Part shown: positions 18,082 through 28,228 of the stretch, in pieces
Layout: each line of letters opens with the position of its first letter
Numbering within the stretch: position 1 is the first letter of the stretch
Origin: Fuerstiella sp.
Lineage (GTDB): Bacteria > Planctomycetota > Planctomycetia > Planctomycetales > Planctomycetaceae
Reading direction: 5' to 3'
Assembly (NCBI GenBank): GCA_022447225.1
Contig: JAKVAZ010000019.1
Span: 1-64,000, forward strand
Length of the DNA stretch: 64,000 bases
The notes under the pieces: model-generated
What the model was told of the DNA's origin: nothing
The model's database searches: none
What the model saw: the letters and a program-made list of their open reading frames with translations, nothing else
Made by a program: the position numbers and the translations under genes

Positions 18082-18825
18082 TCAGTCGATGATCAAAACC
18101 ACGCAACTGATGTTGTCTCTGGACCCTCCGTCAAGCGCTGCGTCCACGATTGCGGCGGCGACTTCCTGTGGATCGTCGGATGAGTTGAGCAGGGGTTGAA
18201 TGGCAGCGTCTTTGATTCCGTCGTTTACGCCGTCACTGCACAACAGAAAACGGTCACCGGACTTCGGTGTAATCTGCCGTGCATCTGTTCCCGCGGCGCC
18301 GTCTTTCGTGCCAAGGTATCGATACAGAACATTCCTGTAACGATGAGTTGCAGCCTCTTCCGGAGTAATCGTGCCCGCGTCAAGCAGTGCCTGAGTCAGT
18401 GAATGATCAGTCGTTTCCTGACTCAGTTTGCCTCCGTGCAGTCGGTAGACACGACTGTCTCCCACGCCGCCAACGTAAAACTGACCGCCTGCACAAATCA
18501 CAAACACCACTGTGGTTCCCATGTTGCGTACGGACGGGTCGAGTTCACTAAGCGCCATAATTTCTGAGTTGGCGAAGTCGACGGCTGCGTCGATTGACTC
18601 TATGACCCCACTCGATTTCCCAGGCTTCTCAAAGTTCAGCCTGTTCTCCAGCTCCCGGGGAATCAGTTCGATTGCCAGCTGACTGGCCTTTTCACCTGCG
18701 TTCTGTCCACCCATGCCGTCAGCAACAATGAAGTATCTCGACAGCTCGTTCACAATGAGGTTGTCTTCATTATTCTCACGGTAGTTGCCGGTGATACTGA
18801 CATGTCCGGACCGAATAGAAACCAT
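18082..18825 (-). CDS. PP2C-type serine/threonine phosphatase
   Basis: 247 residues. Mg/Mn-dependent PPM phosphatase: NYRENNEDN (first metal Asp), FIVADGMGGQNAGEKAS, MGTTVV, VGGVGDSRVYRL, DHSLTQALL, DRFLLCSDGVNDGI and GSRDNISCVV near the C-terminus. All conserved aspartates are present. The frame is open to an ATG at 18999, but that would overlap the adjacent deacetylase gene and add non-homologous sequence, so the start is placed at ATG 18825. Likely reverses Hanks-type kinase phosphorylation; no kinase lies in the window. The neighbour upstream on the same strand is the PIG-L deacetylase. Confidence 0.9.
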   Translation of the reverse strand: MVSIRSGHVSITGNYRENNEDNLIVNELSRYFIVADGMGGQNAGEKASQLAIELIPRELENRLNFEKPGKSSGVIESIDAAVDFANSEIMALSELDPSVRNMGTTVVFVICAGGQFYVGGVGDSRVYRLHGGKLSQETTDHSLTQALLDAGTITPEEAATHRYRNVLYRYLGTKDGAAGTDARQITPKSGDRFLLCSDGVNDGIKDAAIQPLLNSSDDPQEVAAAIVDAALDGGSRDNISCVVLIID

Positions 18826-18929
18826 GCGAGTGCCTGTAAAGCGACCTGAGTCGAGAAGTGATCTGTCGAAACCAAACAGTACTGATCTGCTTCTTATTCT
18901 TATGTGGTGCGAGCAGTTGCACACGTTAC

Positions 18930-19691
18930 CTATGGGTTGCCAGGTTGTTGTCCGCAAAGCGTACCAAATACGTCGGTCAGCCCAAGAGTTGTTGAACAAA
19001 TCAGCATCTCACCGGCATCGAATCCGGCAGACGTACCAAACAAGCGGTTTTGGCTTTCCACAAGTCGAAACACCCGCTCTTTCTCGGGCGGAAACTGAGT
19101 TTTGTAACAACGGATTGCTTCAAGTTTGATTTCCAGTGTGTCCGAAATGTCTGACACAAAACGGCCACCACCATCCGGAAGGCTGAAATTCTGTAATCCC
19201 AAAGGGTACCAAACCTGCCGCTGAATTCGATGAACCGGCAGGTGTTCAAAGGTTTCATCCCATTTGGTCAGTCGTGAATAGAATACGGCGGCATCCGTTA
19301 TCTGCATGGCCTGCCAGTGATCCGGAGACGCCATCGGAGTCCTGTCTGCAATCCCCAAAACAAGTCGGGGGCGGAATCGACGAAACACCTTTGCCAGTTC
19401 CACGCGACTTTCGAATGAATCAAACAGTCGCCGATTAGGGAGCGGCAGAATTTCCCGCATCTGGACGCCCAGTACCTTTGCGGCGGTGGCGGCTTCCTGA
19501 AGCCGGACTTCGGGGCCCGGACTAAGTGGAGTTGGTTCGCCGTCCGTGAGGTCCACGATTCCCACACGCAGTCCCTGCCTGACCATTCGGGCCAGTGTAC
19601 CTCCACAGGCAATCTCCACGTCGTCGGGATGAGCACCAACGGCGATCACATCCAGCGGGGCAGGCAAATCGTGTGTGGCGTCTGCCGTCAT
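18930..19691 (-). CDS. PIG-L family deacetylase, BshB1-like
   Basis: 253 residues from ATG 19691. Zinc-dependent LmbE/PIG-L fold: the [14 protein letters not shown] motif near the start supplies metal-binding His and Asp-Asp, TDGEPT follows, then PNRRLF, and the PDHWQAM segment with the second zinc histidine. These features fit BshB1, which deacetylates GlcNAc-malate in bacillithiol synthesis; related enzymes act on other GlcNAc conjugates. No bshA or bshC lies in the window, so the pathway role is inferred. An upstream ATG (19772) would add 27 residues with no homology. Confidence 0.82.
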   Translation of the reverse strand: MTADATHDLPAPLDVIAVGAHPDDVEIACGGTLARMVRQGLRVGIVDLTDGEPTPLSPGPEVRLQEAATAAKVLGVQMREILPLPNRRLFDSFESRVELAKVFRRFRPRLVLGIADRTPMASPDHWQAMQITDAAVFYSRLTKWDETFEHLPVHRIQRQVWYPLGLQNFSLPDGGGRFVSDISDTLEIKLEAIRCYKTQFPPEKERVFRLVESQNRLFGTSAGFDAGEMLICSTTLGLTDVFGTLCGQQPGNP

Positions 19692-20069
19692 CGTGTTTTC
19701 CCTGCAGCATCCGGGTCGTGAGTGGGAAGGATTATCATCGCGGAGCGACCAGAAGGATGCAAACGGAGGCAAAATACGTGTTTTGTTTCATCACGCCGGG
19801 TTCGGCGAAATCCGCTGAAACCTCGCCATCCCGAATGTCGGAAACCGCCGCTTGTGACTGCAGATTCGGCAGCTTCTGCGGTTGTTGGCCGTGTGGCCGG
19901 GTTGTACTTCATGGAATCGGACTCGCGACCGCCTGTTTGATTCAAATGAGTGTTTGTGCGTACGTCCGCGGGATTTATAAGCCGTGTCCTTCCCGGTTTG
20001 ATTTGTGTTCCGTTCACGATCACGATTCGAACTGAATTCGACTGATCCCAGGTATCTGAGTCCCCCTCC

Positions 20070-20879
20070 ATGCTCTGTCGATTCCTGACTGCCGTTACCG
20101 TTCCGGTTCTGTTGTGCACTTCCGGATGTGCCCTTCCGCAGCTGTATGTACCTGCTGAGGAGCTGGCAATGTGTCAACTCAAATCCCATGAACTGTTTGC
20201 ACAAACGCAGGAATTGCAGGCTGCTCATGCAGATGCCCGCCAAACGATTGCCGGACTGCACATGGAACAACAGACATTGAGTCAAAGACTGGCTGAGGCT
20301 CAGGGCCAAATCAGCACTGCCAATGATCGTGTGGAGAATCTGCTGACGGAAAGATCCGAACTCATTGATCGATACTCGAATTCTATGCAGTTGCCGATTG
20401 ACGAACCGATTCTCACAGAATTTACCAGTGAGATTACTGGATTTGAGTTTGACCCGGTCACCGGACTCTACAAGTTTCACAGCGATATTCAGTTTGACCT
20501 TGGTAAAGCAATTCTGCGTCCGGAAATGACGCCTGTGCTGAATGAGTTTGTGGCCGCCGTGAACAGTTCTAACGCCGAAGGTAATCGAATTCTGATTGTG
20601 GGACATACTGATGACTTGCGCATCGCACGGGGGGCGACTGCCGCCAGGCATGCCACCAACTGGCATTTGTCAACAAACCGGGCAGATGCCGTCATCGTGC
20701 AGCTGATTGGTCTGGGAGTCGATGAACAACGTATGGCTGCGATGGGGTACAGTAAGTTCCAGCCACTGGAAGCATCGACTGATGATCCTGCAAGACAGCG
20801 GAATCGACGGGTCGAACTGTATCTGGTACCTTCGGGAGGCCAGGTTGCTCAGTGGGATCCCGTCAGAGCACTTCATTAG
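20070..20879 (+). CDS. OmpA-family lipoprotein
   Basis: 269 residues. Lipoprotein signal ending in LLCTSGC (lipidated Cys20). Residues about 45-110 form a Gln/Glu/Ala-rich coiled coil. The C-terminal OmpA/MotB domain (about 135-265) has IQFDLGKAILRPEM, ILIVGHTDDLR (peptidoglycan-binding Asp) and NRADAVIVQL...RNRRVELYL, ending shortly after. Expected to tether the outer membrane to peptidoglycan; planctomycetes do have peptidoglycan. A 291-codon open frame lies opposite it on the minus strand and is a shadow. Confidence 0.9.
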   Translation: MLCRFLTAVTVPVLLCTSGCALPQLYVPAEELAMCQLKSHELFAQTQELQAAHADARQTIAGLHMEQQTLSQRLAEAQGQISTANDRVENLLTERSELIDRYSNSMQLPIDEPILTEFTSEITGFEFDPVTGLYKFHSDIQFDLGKAILRPEMTPVLNEFVAAVNSSNAEGNRILIVGHTDDLRIARGATAARHATNWHLSTNRADAVIVQLIGLGVDEQRMAAMGYSKFQPLEASTDDPARQRNRRVELYLVPSGGQVAQWDPVRALH

Positions 20880-20985
20880 AGCGATGGTTGCTGAGCTGTC
20901 ATAATACACTGAACCGGGCGGGATGTTCCGGTTTCGGCACTCGTATAGCGACAGAACTGTCACCAACGATACTTGTGTCCTGCTG

Positions 20986-22482
20986 CTAGTTTTTCAGGGG
21001 TGCCGGGCCTGGGTTGTCAGTTTCGGAAACAGACTCCACGGCCGCGGCGAGTTGCAGTAGCCGCAATTCGTTAAACAACGGGGCCTGAAACTGAATCGCC
21101 AGCGGCAGGCCTGAGTCAGAAACACCTGTCGGGACCGAGATTCCCGGAATACCTGCCAGGTTAGCACTGATGGTATAGATATCGTTCAGGTACATGGCCA
21201 GCGGATTGTCCGCTTTATCTCCAATCGGAAATGCCGGCGTTGGACTGACTGGCCCGGCAATGACGTCAACCTCTTCAAATGCCCGATCAAAGTCTTCACG
21301 AATGCAGCGGCGGACTCTGAGTGCCCTGAGATAGTATGCGTCGTAGTACCCGGCGGACAATGCGTACGTGCCGAGCATAATTCTGCGTTTGACTTCCGGA
21401 CCAAACCCTTCGCCTCTGCTGCGACAATAGAGGTCAGTCAGATCGTCGAACTGGTCGGGTCGATGCCCGTAGTGAATTCCGTCGTAGCGCGCCAGGTTAC
21501 TGGATGCTTCACTTGGTGCGATAAGATAATAAGTGGCAATACTGTACCTGGCGTGTGGTAATGTGACTTTTCGAACGGTGGCGCCCATTTCCTTCAACGC
21601 TTCAATCGTTGATGTTACGGATGTTGCGACGTCGGAATTCAGCCCCTGTCCAAAATGTTCGTCGACAATCCCGATCCGCATACCGTGGATTGCTTTCTCA
21701 AATTGTTCCGAATACGCAGGGGTTTCACGCTTTAGTGATGTCGAATCCCGGGTGTCATGTCCGGCGATTACCTGCAGCAGCAGGGACGCCCCGGCGGCGT
21801 CACGGGCGAAAGGTCCGATCTGATCCAGTGAACTGGCAAAAGCCACCAGGCCGAAACGGGAGACTCGGCCGTATGTTGGTTTTAGCCCGATACAGCCGCA
21901 GAATGCTGCGGGCTGGCGGATGGAACCACCTGTGTCTGATCCGAGTGAAAGCGGAACCATTCCCGATGCCACAGCCACCGCGGAACCACCACTGGAGCCT
22001 CCGGCGCTGTGATCGGGATTTGACGGATTTCGCGACGGACCATAGATCGACGTTTCTGTCGATGAGCCCATGGCAAATTCATCCATGTTGGTCGTACCGA
22101 CAATGATGCCGTCTTCAGCTTCAATTCGTTCGACCACATGGGCATTATAGGGAGGTTGATAGTTTTTTAGCATTCGGCTGCCGCAGGTTGTGGGCTTCCC
22201 CTGACGGCACATGTTGTCTTTGATACCCAGTGGCAACCCCCCCAGCAGTCCCAGTTGCGCGCCGGTAGCGCGCCGTCTGTCAATTTGATCAGCGCGGTCG
22301 AGAGCGTGTTGCTCATCGACACTGACAAAGGCATTCAATTCCGGATTTTGCAGCCGGATCTGCTCCAGACACGATTCCACCAGACGACGAGACGTCAGAT
22401 TGCCGCTTTCAAGGCTGTTCAGTAGCTCGGTTGTCGAAACGCACAAAACAGGATTTTTGACCATGGGGTTAATGTCCGTCAC
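20986..22482 (-). CDS. gatA: Aspartyl/glutamyl-tRNA amidotransferase subunit A
   Basis: 498 residues, full length. Amidase-signature enzyme that releases ammonia from glutamine for GatB. The Ser-cisSer-Lys triad is visible: Lys88 in LPLGIKDNM, Ser163 in AGGSSGGSAVA and Ser187 in SDTGGSIRQPA, spaced as in the S. aureus enzyme. It lies 15 bases downstream of gatC on the same strand, so the two are one operon; gatB is not in the window. This pathway makes Gln-tRNA and/or Asn-tRNA. Confidence 0.97.
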   Translation of the reverse strand: MTDINPMVKNPVLCVSTTELLNSLESGNLTSRRLVESCLEQIRLQNPELNAFVSVDEQHALDRADQIDRRRATGAQLGLLGGLPLGIKDNMCRQGKPTTCGSRMLKNYQPPYNAHVVERIEAEDGIIVGTTNMDEFAMGSSTETSIYGPSRNPSNPDHSAGGSSGGSAVAVASGMVPLSLGSDTGGSIRQPAAFCGCIGLKPTYGRVSRFGLVAFASSLDQIGPFARDAAGASLLLQVIAGHDTRDSTSLKRETPAYSEQFEKAIHGMRIGIVDEHFGQGLNSDVATSVTSTIEALKEMGATVRKVTLPHARYSIATYYLIAPSEASSNLARYDGIHYGHRPDQFDDLTDLYCRSRGEGFGPEVKRRIMLGTYALSAGYYDAYYLRALRVRRCIREDFDRAFEEVDVIAGPVSPTPAFPIGDKADNPLAMYLNDIYTISANLAGIPGISVPTGVSDSGLPLAIQFQAPLFNELRLLQLAAAVESVSETDNPGPAPLKN

Positions 22483-22497
22483 GTCTGAACGGCTGGT

Positions 22498-22791
22498 TCA
22501 GGCGTCTTTCTGGTCAAGGATCTGCGGGACGATAAAGAACCGACCATCTGTGTGTGGGGCGTTTGCCAGGGCTGCTTTGCTTGACAGCGAATCGCTCTGA
22601 ATATCCTCCCGAAAGACGTTGCTGGCATCCACAGCGTGGGGCATCGGGTCTGTTTTCTCCAGATCCAGTTCTTCCAGCGTTTCCACGTAACTCAGAATCT
22701 CAGTCAGCTGCCTGCCGAACCGGCTGATTTCCTGATCAGTTAGCGAAAGTCTGGCCAGTGAGGCAACTTTAAGGACTTCGTCGCGTTCCAT
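22498..22791 (-). CDS. gatC: Aspartyl/glutamyl-tRNA amidotransferase subunit C
   Basis: 97 residues. The small belt-like subunit that wraps GatA and GatB. N-terminal VLKVASLARLSLTDQEISRF and QLTEILSYVETLEELDLE are the family core, followed by DPMPHAV and a FREDIQ segment. First gene of a gatC-gatA pair. Confidence 0.95.
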   Translation of the reverse strand: MERDEVLKVASLARLSLTDQEISRFGRQLTEILSYVETLEELDLEKTDPMPHAVDASNVFREDIQSDSLSSKAALANAPHTDGRFFIVPQILDQKDA

Positions 22792-23239
22792 TGATCTGTT
22801 TTCTGTGAGAAGCTGGAGGTTGCGGTCTGCCAGACCGTGTTGACTGTTTCCAGCCGGCCTGGGCAGGCAGATTGAGGGTTAAACCGGATTACAGAAACAA
22901 AACACCGTTCCGCAGACCAGTGATCCGGCAGGCGACACCCCTGTCAACTCATGGACCTCTTTGTAATGAAGGGTTGCGTTTATGCCACAAGTCTTGTCGT
23001 CTCCGTCTTTGATTTCAAGCAACTGCGGTCCGGACCGGTGCGCATTTCAAACCTCACCACATGCCGGTTCAAAGACATTGTCTGTGCAATGGTTGGGAAT
23101 CCGCAGCGAAATCGAAAACCCTTCTGCACCCTGCCCCGGTATCTCTGGTAGGATTCCGCACCTCTACGACCGACCTGAGTCGCTGCCCGGGACACTCTCG
23201 GAGCTAACCCCCCCCTGCACCTCAACGACATTCATCGAC
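22792..23239. other. Divergent intergenic region, gatC / typA
   Basis: No gene. The typA frame is open back to 22982, but the extra 86 codons have no homology to the GTPase. No clear promoter or structured RNA recognised. Confidence 0.4.
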
Positions 23240-25096
23240 ATGTCCGTTTCTTCAGAGTCATCCGTGCCTGCACATTCATCGACAACTCGTCGGGATGACA
23301 TTCGAAATATCGCAATCATTGCACACGTGGACCACGGTAAGACTTCACTCGTCGACTGTCTGATCCATCAAAGTGGCATGTTTCGCGATAACCAAAAGCA
23401 GCAGGAATGTATTCTGGATTCGAATGAACTCGAGCGCGAACGCGGCATCACTATTCTGTCCAAGAATATTGCAATGATGTACGAAGGTGTACGGGTCAAT
23501 ATTATCGATACACCGGGACATGCTGACTTTGGCGGTGAGGTTGAGCGTGTGCTTCAGATGGCAGACGGGGCACTGCTGCTTGTCGATGCCTTTGAGGGCC
23601 CGCGTCCTCAAACCCGCTATGTACTGGGGAAGGCTCTGGAGCGTGGCCTGCAGCTAATGGTGGTCATCAACAAAATAGACCGTCCCGACTGCCGTCCTGA
23701 AGAAGTACTTTCAGAAACCTTTGATCTGCTGGTTGAATTGGGTGCGGATGACGAAACCCTTGATTTTCCCTATATCTTTACCAGCGCGCGGGATGGTTAC
23801 GCCGTACTCGATCCTGCAAAACGCGATGGCGACATTCGTCCATTACTGGATATGGTTCTGGAGAAGATTCCGGGGCCGATTGTGCGGCCTGATGATGACT
23901 TTCAGCTGATGGTAACGTCGCTGGACTGGTCGGAATACGTTGGCAGAATCGCCACCGGACGTATTGTTGCCGGTACAGTCCGCACCGGTCAGCAGATCGC
24001 ACTCATTCGGGCTGATGGTTCCTCTGAAACGTCCAAACTTGACCAGGTACAGCTATTCAACAATCTTGGTCGCGCAGATGCCGACTGTGCTTCAGCCGGG
24101 GACATCGTGGCCCTGATCGGACTGCCGGACCCGGACATTGGCGATACGGTTGCTCATCCTGACAATCCGGTTGCTCTCAGTCGTATAGAGGTTGACAAGC
24201 CAACTCTGGCGATGACGTTCACCATCAACAGTTCGCCTCTGGCGGGTCAGCACGGTAAGTATGTGACCAGCCGTAATCTGCGGGAACGGCTTCAGCGTGA
24301 ACTGCGGTCCAATGTTGCGCTCAGAATAGAAGAAACCGGCGACAAGGATTCGTTTCGTGTTTCCGGACGAGGTGTTCTGCATCTGTCCGTACTCATTGAG
24401 ACAATGCGACGCGAAGGCTATGAACTGTCCGTTGGTAAACCGGAGGTAATTGTTCGGGAAATCGACGGCAAAAAGTGTGAGCCGTGGGAGTCGCTGGTCA
24501 TTGATGTGCCGACCGGCGACGTGGGACCCGTCATGGAACTGGTTGGCGGACGTCGCGGGCAGGCGGTCGAAATGAGCGCCACCGGAACCGGGTTGACTCA
24601 TCTGGAGTTTCTGATTCCGGCGCGGGGCCTGATTGGTCTTAGAACGCGTCTGTTGAATGCGACACGTGGTGAAGCAGTCATCCATCACCGGTTTCATGAC
24701 TATCGGCCGGTCGACGGTGAAATTCCGGGTCGACAAAACGGAGTGCTGGTTTCGCAGTTGTCGGGTACAGCTGTCGGTTATGCGCTTTGGAAACTTCAGG
24801 AACGCGCGGAGATGTTTGTCAATCCTGGCGACGACGTTTATGAGGGGATGATTGTTGGGGAAAACAGTCGGGACAATGACATGGTTGTCAATCCTGTACG
24901 TGAAAAAAAACTGACCAACGTGCGGTCATCGGGAGCGGACGATGCGATTGTCCTCAAGCCTCCACGGGTGTTGTCTCTCGAAGCTGCGCTGGAATACATC
25001 GAATGGGATGAATATGTGGAAGTCACACCGCAGGTGATTCGACTCCGCAAAATTCGCTTAACCGAAAATGCACGCAAACGGCATCGGAGAGCATAG
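23240..25096 (+). CDS. typA: Ribosome-associated GTPase TypA/BipA
   Basis: 618 residues from ATG 23240, the usual family length. Translation-factor GTPase: G1 [10 protein letters not shown]2 region RERGITI, G3 [13 protein letters not shown]4 NKIDRPD. Then domain II, an EF-G-like domain ([20 protein letters not shown]) and the TypA-specific C-terminus ([40 protein letters not shown]). Binds 70S ribosomes and helps 50S assembly and stress adaptation. The first about 20 residues (Ser-rich) are variable. Confidence 0.97.
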   Translation: MSVSSESSVPAHSSTTRRDDIRNIAIIAHVDHGKTSLVDCLIHQSGMFRDNQKQQECILDSNELERERGITILSKNIAMMYEGVRVNIIDTPGHADFGGEVERVLQMADGALLLVDAFEGPRPQTRYVLGKALERGLQLMVVINKIDRPDCRPEEVLSETFDLLVELGADDETLDFPYIFTSARDGYAVLDPAKRDGDIRPLLDMVLEKIPGPIVRPDDDFQLMVTSLDWSEYVGRIATGRIVAGTVRTGQQIALIRADGSSETSKLDQVQLFNNLGRADADCASAGDIVALIGLPDPDIGDTVAHPDNPVALSRIEVDKPTLAMTFTINSSPLAGQHGKYVTSRNLRERLQRELRSNVALRIEETGDKDSFRVSGRGVLHLSVLIETMRREGYELSVGKPEVIVREIDGKKCEPWESLVIDVPTGDVGPVMELVGGRRGQAVEMSATGTGLTHLEFLIPARGLIGLRTRLLNATRGEAVIHHRFHDYRPVDGEIPGRQNGVLVSQLSGTAVGYALWKLQERAEMFVNPGDDVYEGMIVGENSRDNDMVVNPVREKKLTNVRSSGADDAIVLKPPRVLSLEAALEYIEWDEYVEVTPQVIRLRKIRLTENARKRHRRA

Positions 25097-25208
25097 CGAT
25101 CTTGTGCTGGCCGTGGTCATGACACGAAACCGGAAAGATTCGTTTGCGGTCTGGTGAGTTGCTGCAGACGGATACAAATATCGGCAGTCGATTCTCAGTC
25201 TGCTTGCT

Positions 25209-26993
25209 CTATTCTCTTTCCACGAGTACCAGCGGGGCGACTTCACCTGACTTTCGGACACGTCCATAAACGGTTTCGTTCATTGTGTGCAGCCCCATCA
25301 CAGCTCGTGGTCCTTGTCCGGCACGCAGACTTCGGTAAATCAACAACTGGTGCTTACCGATCCTTACCCGAAATCCCGCAGCATTTCGTCCGTGCAGAAC
25401 GGTCCGGGCTTCGGTCACCGTCAGCCGGTTCCAGTCAGCGTCGTACGCCTGGCGTTCCGGATGCCAGTCCAGAATCAGTGGCATGGAGGTGCCACCGAGA
25501 TCCTCAGCTTCAGACGTCAGCAATCCATCTGCCGCTTCGAAGTGACCAGACGCGTGCCGGATTCGGTCGTCTTCCAGCCAGGCCGGGATCACCCGGGTTG
25601 AGACACAGTCGGCATGCAGTGCGATCTCCCGGGTGATTGAATTTGTCACGGCAAGCGGACTGGAAGCCAGGTGCAGCTGATTCTTTAGGCGGACTGTTTG
25701 CTCTGCGGAATCCGTGGTCACACTTTCGCAGATGACACCCATTCGGTCCTGCAGTGCCAGCATCACGTGCCGAACTACGTGCACCGAATCAGACGGGTCT
25801 GCTTCCAGTTCGATGAAAGCTGCTTCTTCGTCAGAGAACCAGCAACTGCATTTCCAGCCCTCAATCGGTCCGGTGACTTTACCATTCACCGTCAGTTCGC
25901 TCGACCAGATACCTGACAGCAAAGGTGTATTCAGCACAGCGAGGTGAATTGAAAGTTCCGGGCGATCCCAATTTACGACGCAAACATCAGAATCGACCTT
26001 CAGCCCCGAGCGCATAACGGCCATTTCCGCCCAGTCAGACTGATTGCTCGTTGCCAGTTGCCGTTTTCGTGTTTTTGCGGAACCAGTGCGACGTTTACCC
26101 TGGATATGGGCACGTACAAATGATGCGAACGGTGACGATTCACGCATTCCAACTGCCTGAATCCCGTGTTGCAAGATATCTGCCACTGAACGGTCAACGC
26201 TGCTCAGCTGCCGCGGTGGTCTGTTTACCAGTCCTGTCTGTACGAGCAGGACGGTACATGCCCTGACGGTATCTGCGAACCTGTATGTATCTTTAGGCTT
26301 CATCCATGAACACCGAAAGGCGGATCCCCAGTGCGCAGACCGCACCAGAGGCGCCAGCCAGGCGTCCGCCGACGAGATGAGCCCGGCATGCAGCATGCCG
26401 TCAGAATCCGTCCCCGCGTCGAGCCCCTGCCTCAGGACCTTGGCTGCCGCCCTGAATTGAGCTGTCTGTCCCTGAAGGTCACCAAGGACCAGACTGAGTA
26501 ACAGAGGAAGTTCGCCATCACAAATCAGCTGCTGAATTGACTGCTGATGTTCGTCTCCTGTGCCTGAATCGGGGACGATTTTGTCGACATGACTTAAAGC
26601 GGTGTACAATGCCGCATATTCGGATTTACTCAATTTACGTCCGTGGCGAATAAGCGTGTCGACACCGATAAGAATTAGCAGTGGACGAAATTCACCTGCT
26701 GAAAGAGCTGCTGTTGCTGAGGATCGTGCGGTCAGTTGCTCCGTTTTGGTGCCTCGAAGCAACGACGTCAATTTACGATCTGTTGGTGAGATCCCGATTT
26801 CTTCGGCAGACCAGAGAATTGACGACTCTCCCGAGGCTATTGATGTTTCGAGACGTTTTCGTGCGGTACGATGATGTTTGGTCATCGCCTTTTGAAATTC
26901 GGCCGTTTGTCCGCAGCGTGCTGCTTTTTTGAGTGTTGAGTCAGCTCCTCCACGAAATTTGAGACCCGTCAATGGGTTCGTTTGCGTCTTCAT
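25209..26993 (-). CDS. Hypothetical protein, 594 residues
   Basis: No domain recognised. No signal peptide; the N-terminus (MKTQTNPLTGLKFRGG) is followed by a helical, Lys/Arg-rich region (KAARCGQTAEFQKAMTKHHRTARKR). Residues about 90-330 are helix-rich and tetratricopeptide-like in rhythm without clear repeats; the rest is beta-rich with regularly spaced Trp and His (WDRPELSIHLAVLNTPLLSG; ITREIALHADCVSTRVIP). The C-terminal half recalls the beta-sandwich tails of polysaccharide lyases or heparinases, but I cannot defend that assignment. Convergent with typA and divergent from moaC. Confidence 0.7.
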   Translation of the reverse strand: MKTQTNPLTGLKFRGGADSTLKKAARCGQTAEFQKAMTKHHRTARKRLETSIASGESSILWSAEEIGISPTDRKLTSLLRGTKTEQLTARSSATAALSAGEFRPLLILIGVDTLIRHGRKLSKSEYAALYTALSHVDKIVPDSGTGDEHQQSIQQLICDGELPLLLSLVLGDLQGQTAQFRAAAKVLRQGLDAGTDSDGMLHAGLISSADAWLAPLVRSAHWGSAFRCSWMKPKDTYRFADTVRACTVLLVQTGLVNRPPRQLSSVDRSVADILQHGIQAVGMRESSPFASFVRAHIQGKRRTGSAKTRKRQLATSNQSDWAEMAVMRSGLKVDSDVCVVNWDRPELSIHLAVLNTPLLSGIWSSELTVNGKVTGPIEGWKCSCWFSDEEAAFIELEADPSDSVHVVRHVMLALQDRMGVICESVTTDSAEQTVRLKNQLHLASSPLAVTNSITREIALHADCVSTRVIPAWLEDDRIRHASGHFEAADGLLTSEAEDLGGTSMPLILDWHPERQAYDADWNRLTVTEARTVLHGRNAAGFRVRIGKHQLLIYRSLRAGQGPRAVMGLHTMNETVYGRVRKSGEVAPLVLVERE

Positions 26994-27125
26994 AGACTGA
27001 TTTACCTGTTGATGCGATCGGGAGATATGTGAGTTGAGTCAGTCAGGTCAGAATAGCGAAACGATGCAGACGAGACAAAGCCGCCGTTCCGGGGGCTTTG
27101 CACCTCTCCTGACGGGCAATCAACC

Positions 27126-27617
27126 ATGAATGAATTAAGTCATTTCGATGAAAAGGGGGCCAGTCGCATGGTCGACGTGAGTGGTAAGGCCGTTACCAGT
27201 CGTCGGGCAAAGGCCGAAGGTTTTGTTTTAATGCGTCCGGAGACTCTGCGGATCGTTCGGCAGAAGGAGAGTTCGAAAGGCGACGTTCTGGAAGTGGCCC
27301 GATTGGCTGCCATTATGGCGACCAAACGTACGGATGAGCTGATTCCCCTGTGCCACTCTCTGGGCCTGGATTCCGCCCAAGTGGAATTTTCCTGTCCGGA
27401 TCAAGAACGTTTAAGGATCGAAGTGGAGGTCCGGGCTTCAGGTCCGACAGGTGTTGAAATGGAAGCGCTGACCGCAGTGAGTATTGCTGCTCTGACTGTC
27501 TATGACATGTGTAAGGCTGTTGATCGGGCCATGGAGATTCGGGATATTCGATTACTGGAGAAAGAGGGTGGTCGTAGCGGACATTACCTGCGACAGCCTC
27601 CTGAAGGTGACTCATGA
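27126..27617 (+). CDS. moaC: Cyclic pyranopterin monophosphate synthase
   Basis: 163 residues. Works with MoaA to form cPMP in molybdenum cofactor synthesis. Family motifs: MVDVSGKAVTSRRAKAEG, AIMATKRTDELIPLCHSL (substrate and catalytic residues), TGVEMEALTAVSIAALTVYDMCKAVD, and the closing IRLLEKEGGRSGHY. Complete. No other moa gene in the window. Confidence 0.96.
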   Translation: MNELSHFDEKGASRMVDVSGKAVTSRRAKAEGFVLMRPETLRIVRQKESSKGDVLEVARLAAIMATKRTDELIPLCHSLGLDSAQVEFSCPDQERLRIEVEVRASGPTGVEMEALTAVSIAALTVYDMCKAVDRAMEIRDIRLLEKEGGRSGHYLRQPPEGDS

Positions 27618-27673
27618 AGAGTGGAGCTGTTGAATAATCAACGATTCAGGGGACCGAACCGGAAGAGACGCAG

Positions 27674-28091
27674 GTGCCTGGCAGAGCTGATTCAGCGGAC
27701 GAACTGGTTAAACGAGTTCAGTCAGCGATTGGTGATGATCTGACTCGCGTCAATCAGATTCTTGAGAAGCAGTTTCAAAATCCTCATCCGTATCTTGCAG
27801 ACGTTCTGCAGCATGCAGGCCGCTTTCGAGGTAAGCAGATTCGTCCGATCCTGCTGCTGCTGTGTCGAAAGTCGATCAACGGGCATATCGAAGACTCGGC
27901 GCTCACACTTGGTGCCGCTGTTGAAATGATTCACACCGCCACTCTCGTTCACGATGATGTTTTGGATAAATCATTAAGCCGCACGTCATCTTGTTACCTG
28001 TTGCATACGCCGACTGACTGGACTGCCCGATTCGCAAGATCTTCGTCTGCTGGAATCGATCGTACGTTTTTCTGTGCAGCGCGAGAGTTAG
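27674..28091 (+). pseudogene. Polyprenyl diphosphate synthase with catalytic middle deleted
   Basis: A trans-isoprenyl diphosphate synthase of about 325 residues reduced to its two ends. From GTG 27674 the frame reads a normal N-terminus: QFQNPHPYLADVLQHAGRFRGKQ-like start, RPILLLL, LGAAVEMIHTATLVHDDVLD (first aspartate-rich motif). Then homology ends. A few dozen bases later, in another frame, the true C-terminus appears (about 27998-28091): RRLTGLPDSQDLRLLESIVRF followed by SVQRES and a stop. About 600 bases, including the second aspartate-rich motif, are gone. Reading on in the first frame to 28165 gives meaningless sequence. Confidence 0.85.
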
Positions 28092-28228
28092 ATGAGGCAG
28101 ATTGTTTGGCCGGAAAGAACGAGAGTGTCAAGTCGTCTCTACTGGCGGTCATCAGGATCAATTAGACAGATTTCTCACAAATCACTGCGATTCTGATCTC
28201 TGTCGGCGCTGGTTCCCGCCGGATAAAC

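Noticed and set aside
19791-20666. 291-codon open frame on the minus strand
   Set aside because: Lies entirely opposite the OmpA-like lipoprotein and its upstream region; product has no domain and the plus-strand gene has clear motifs.
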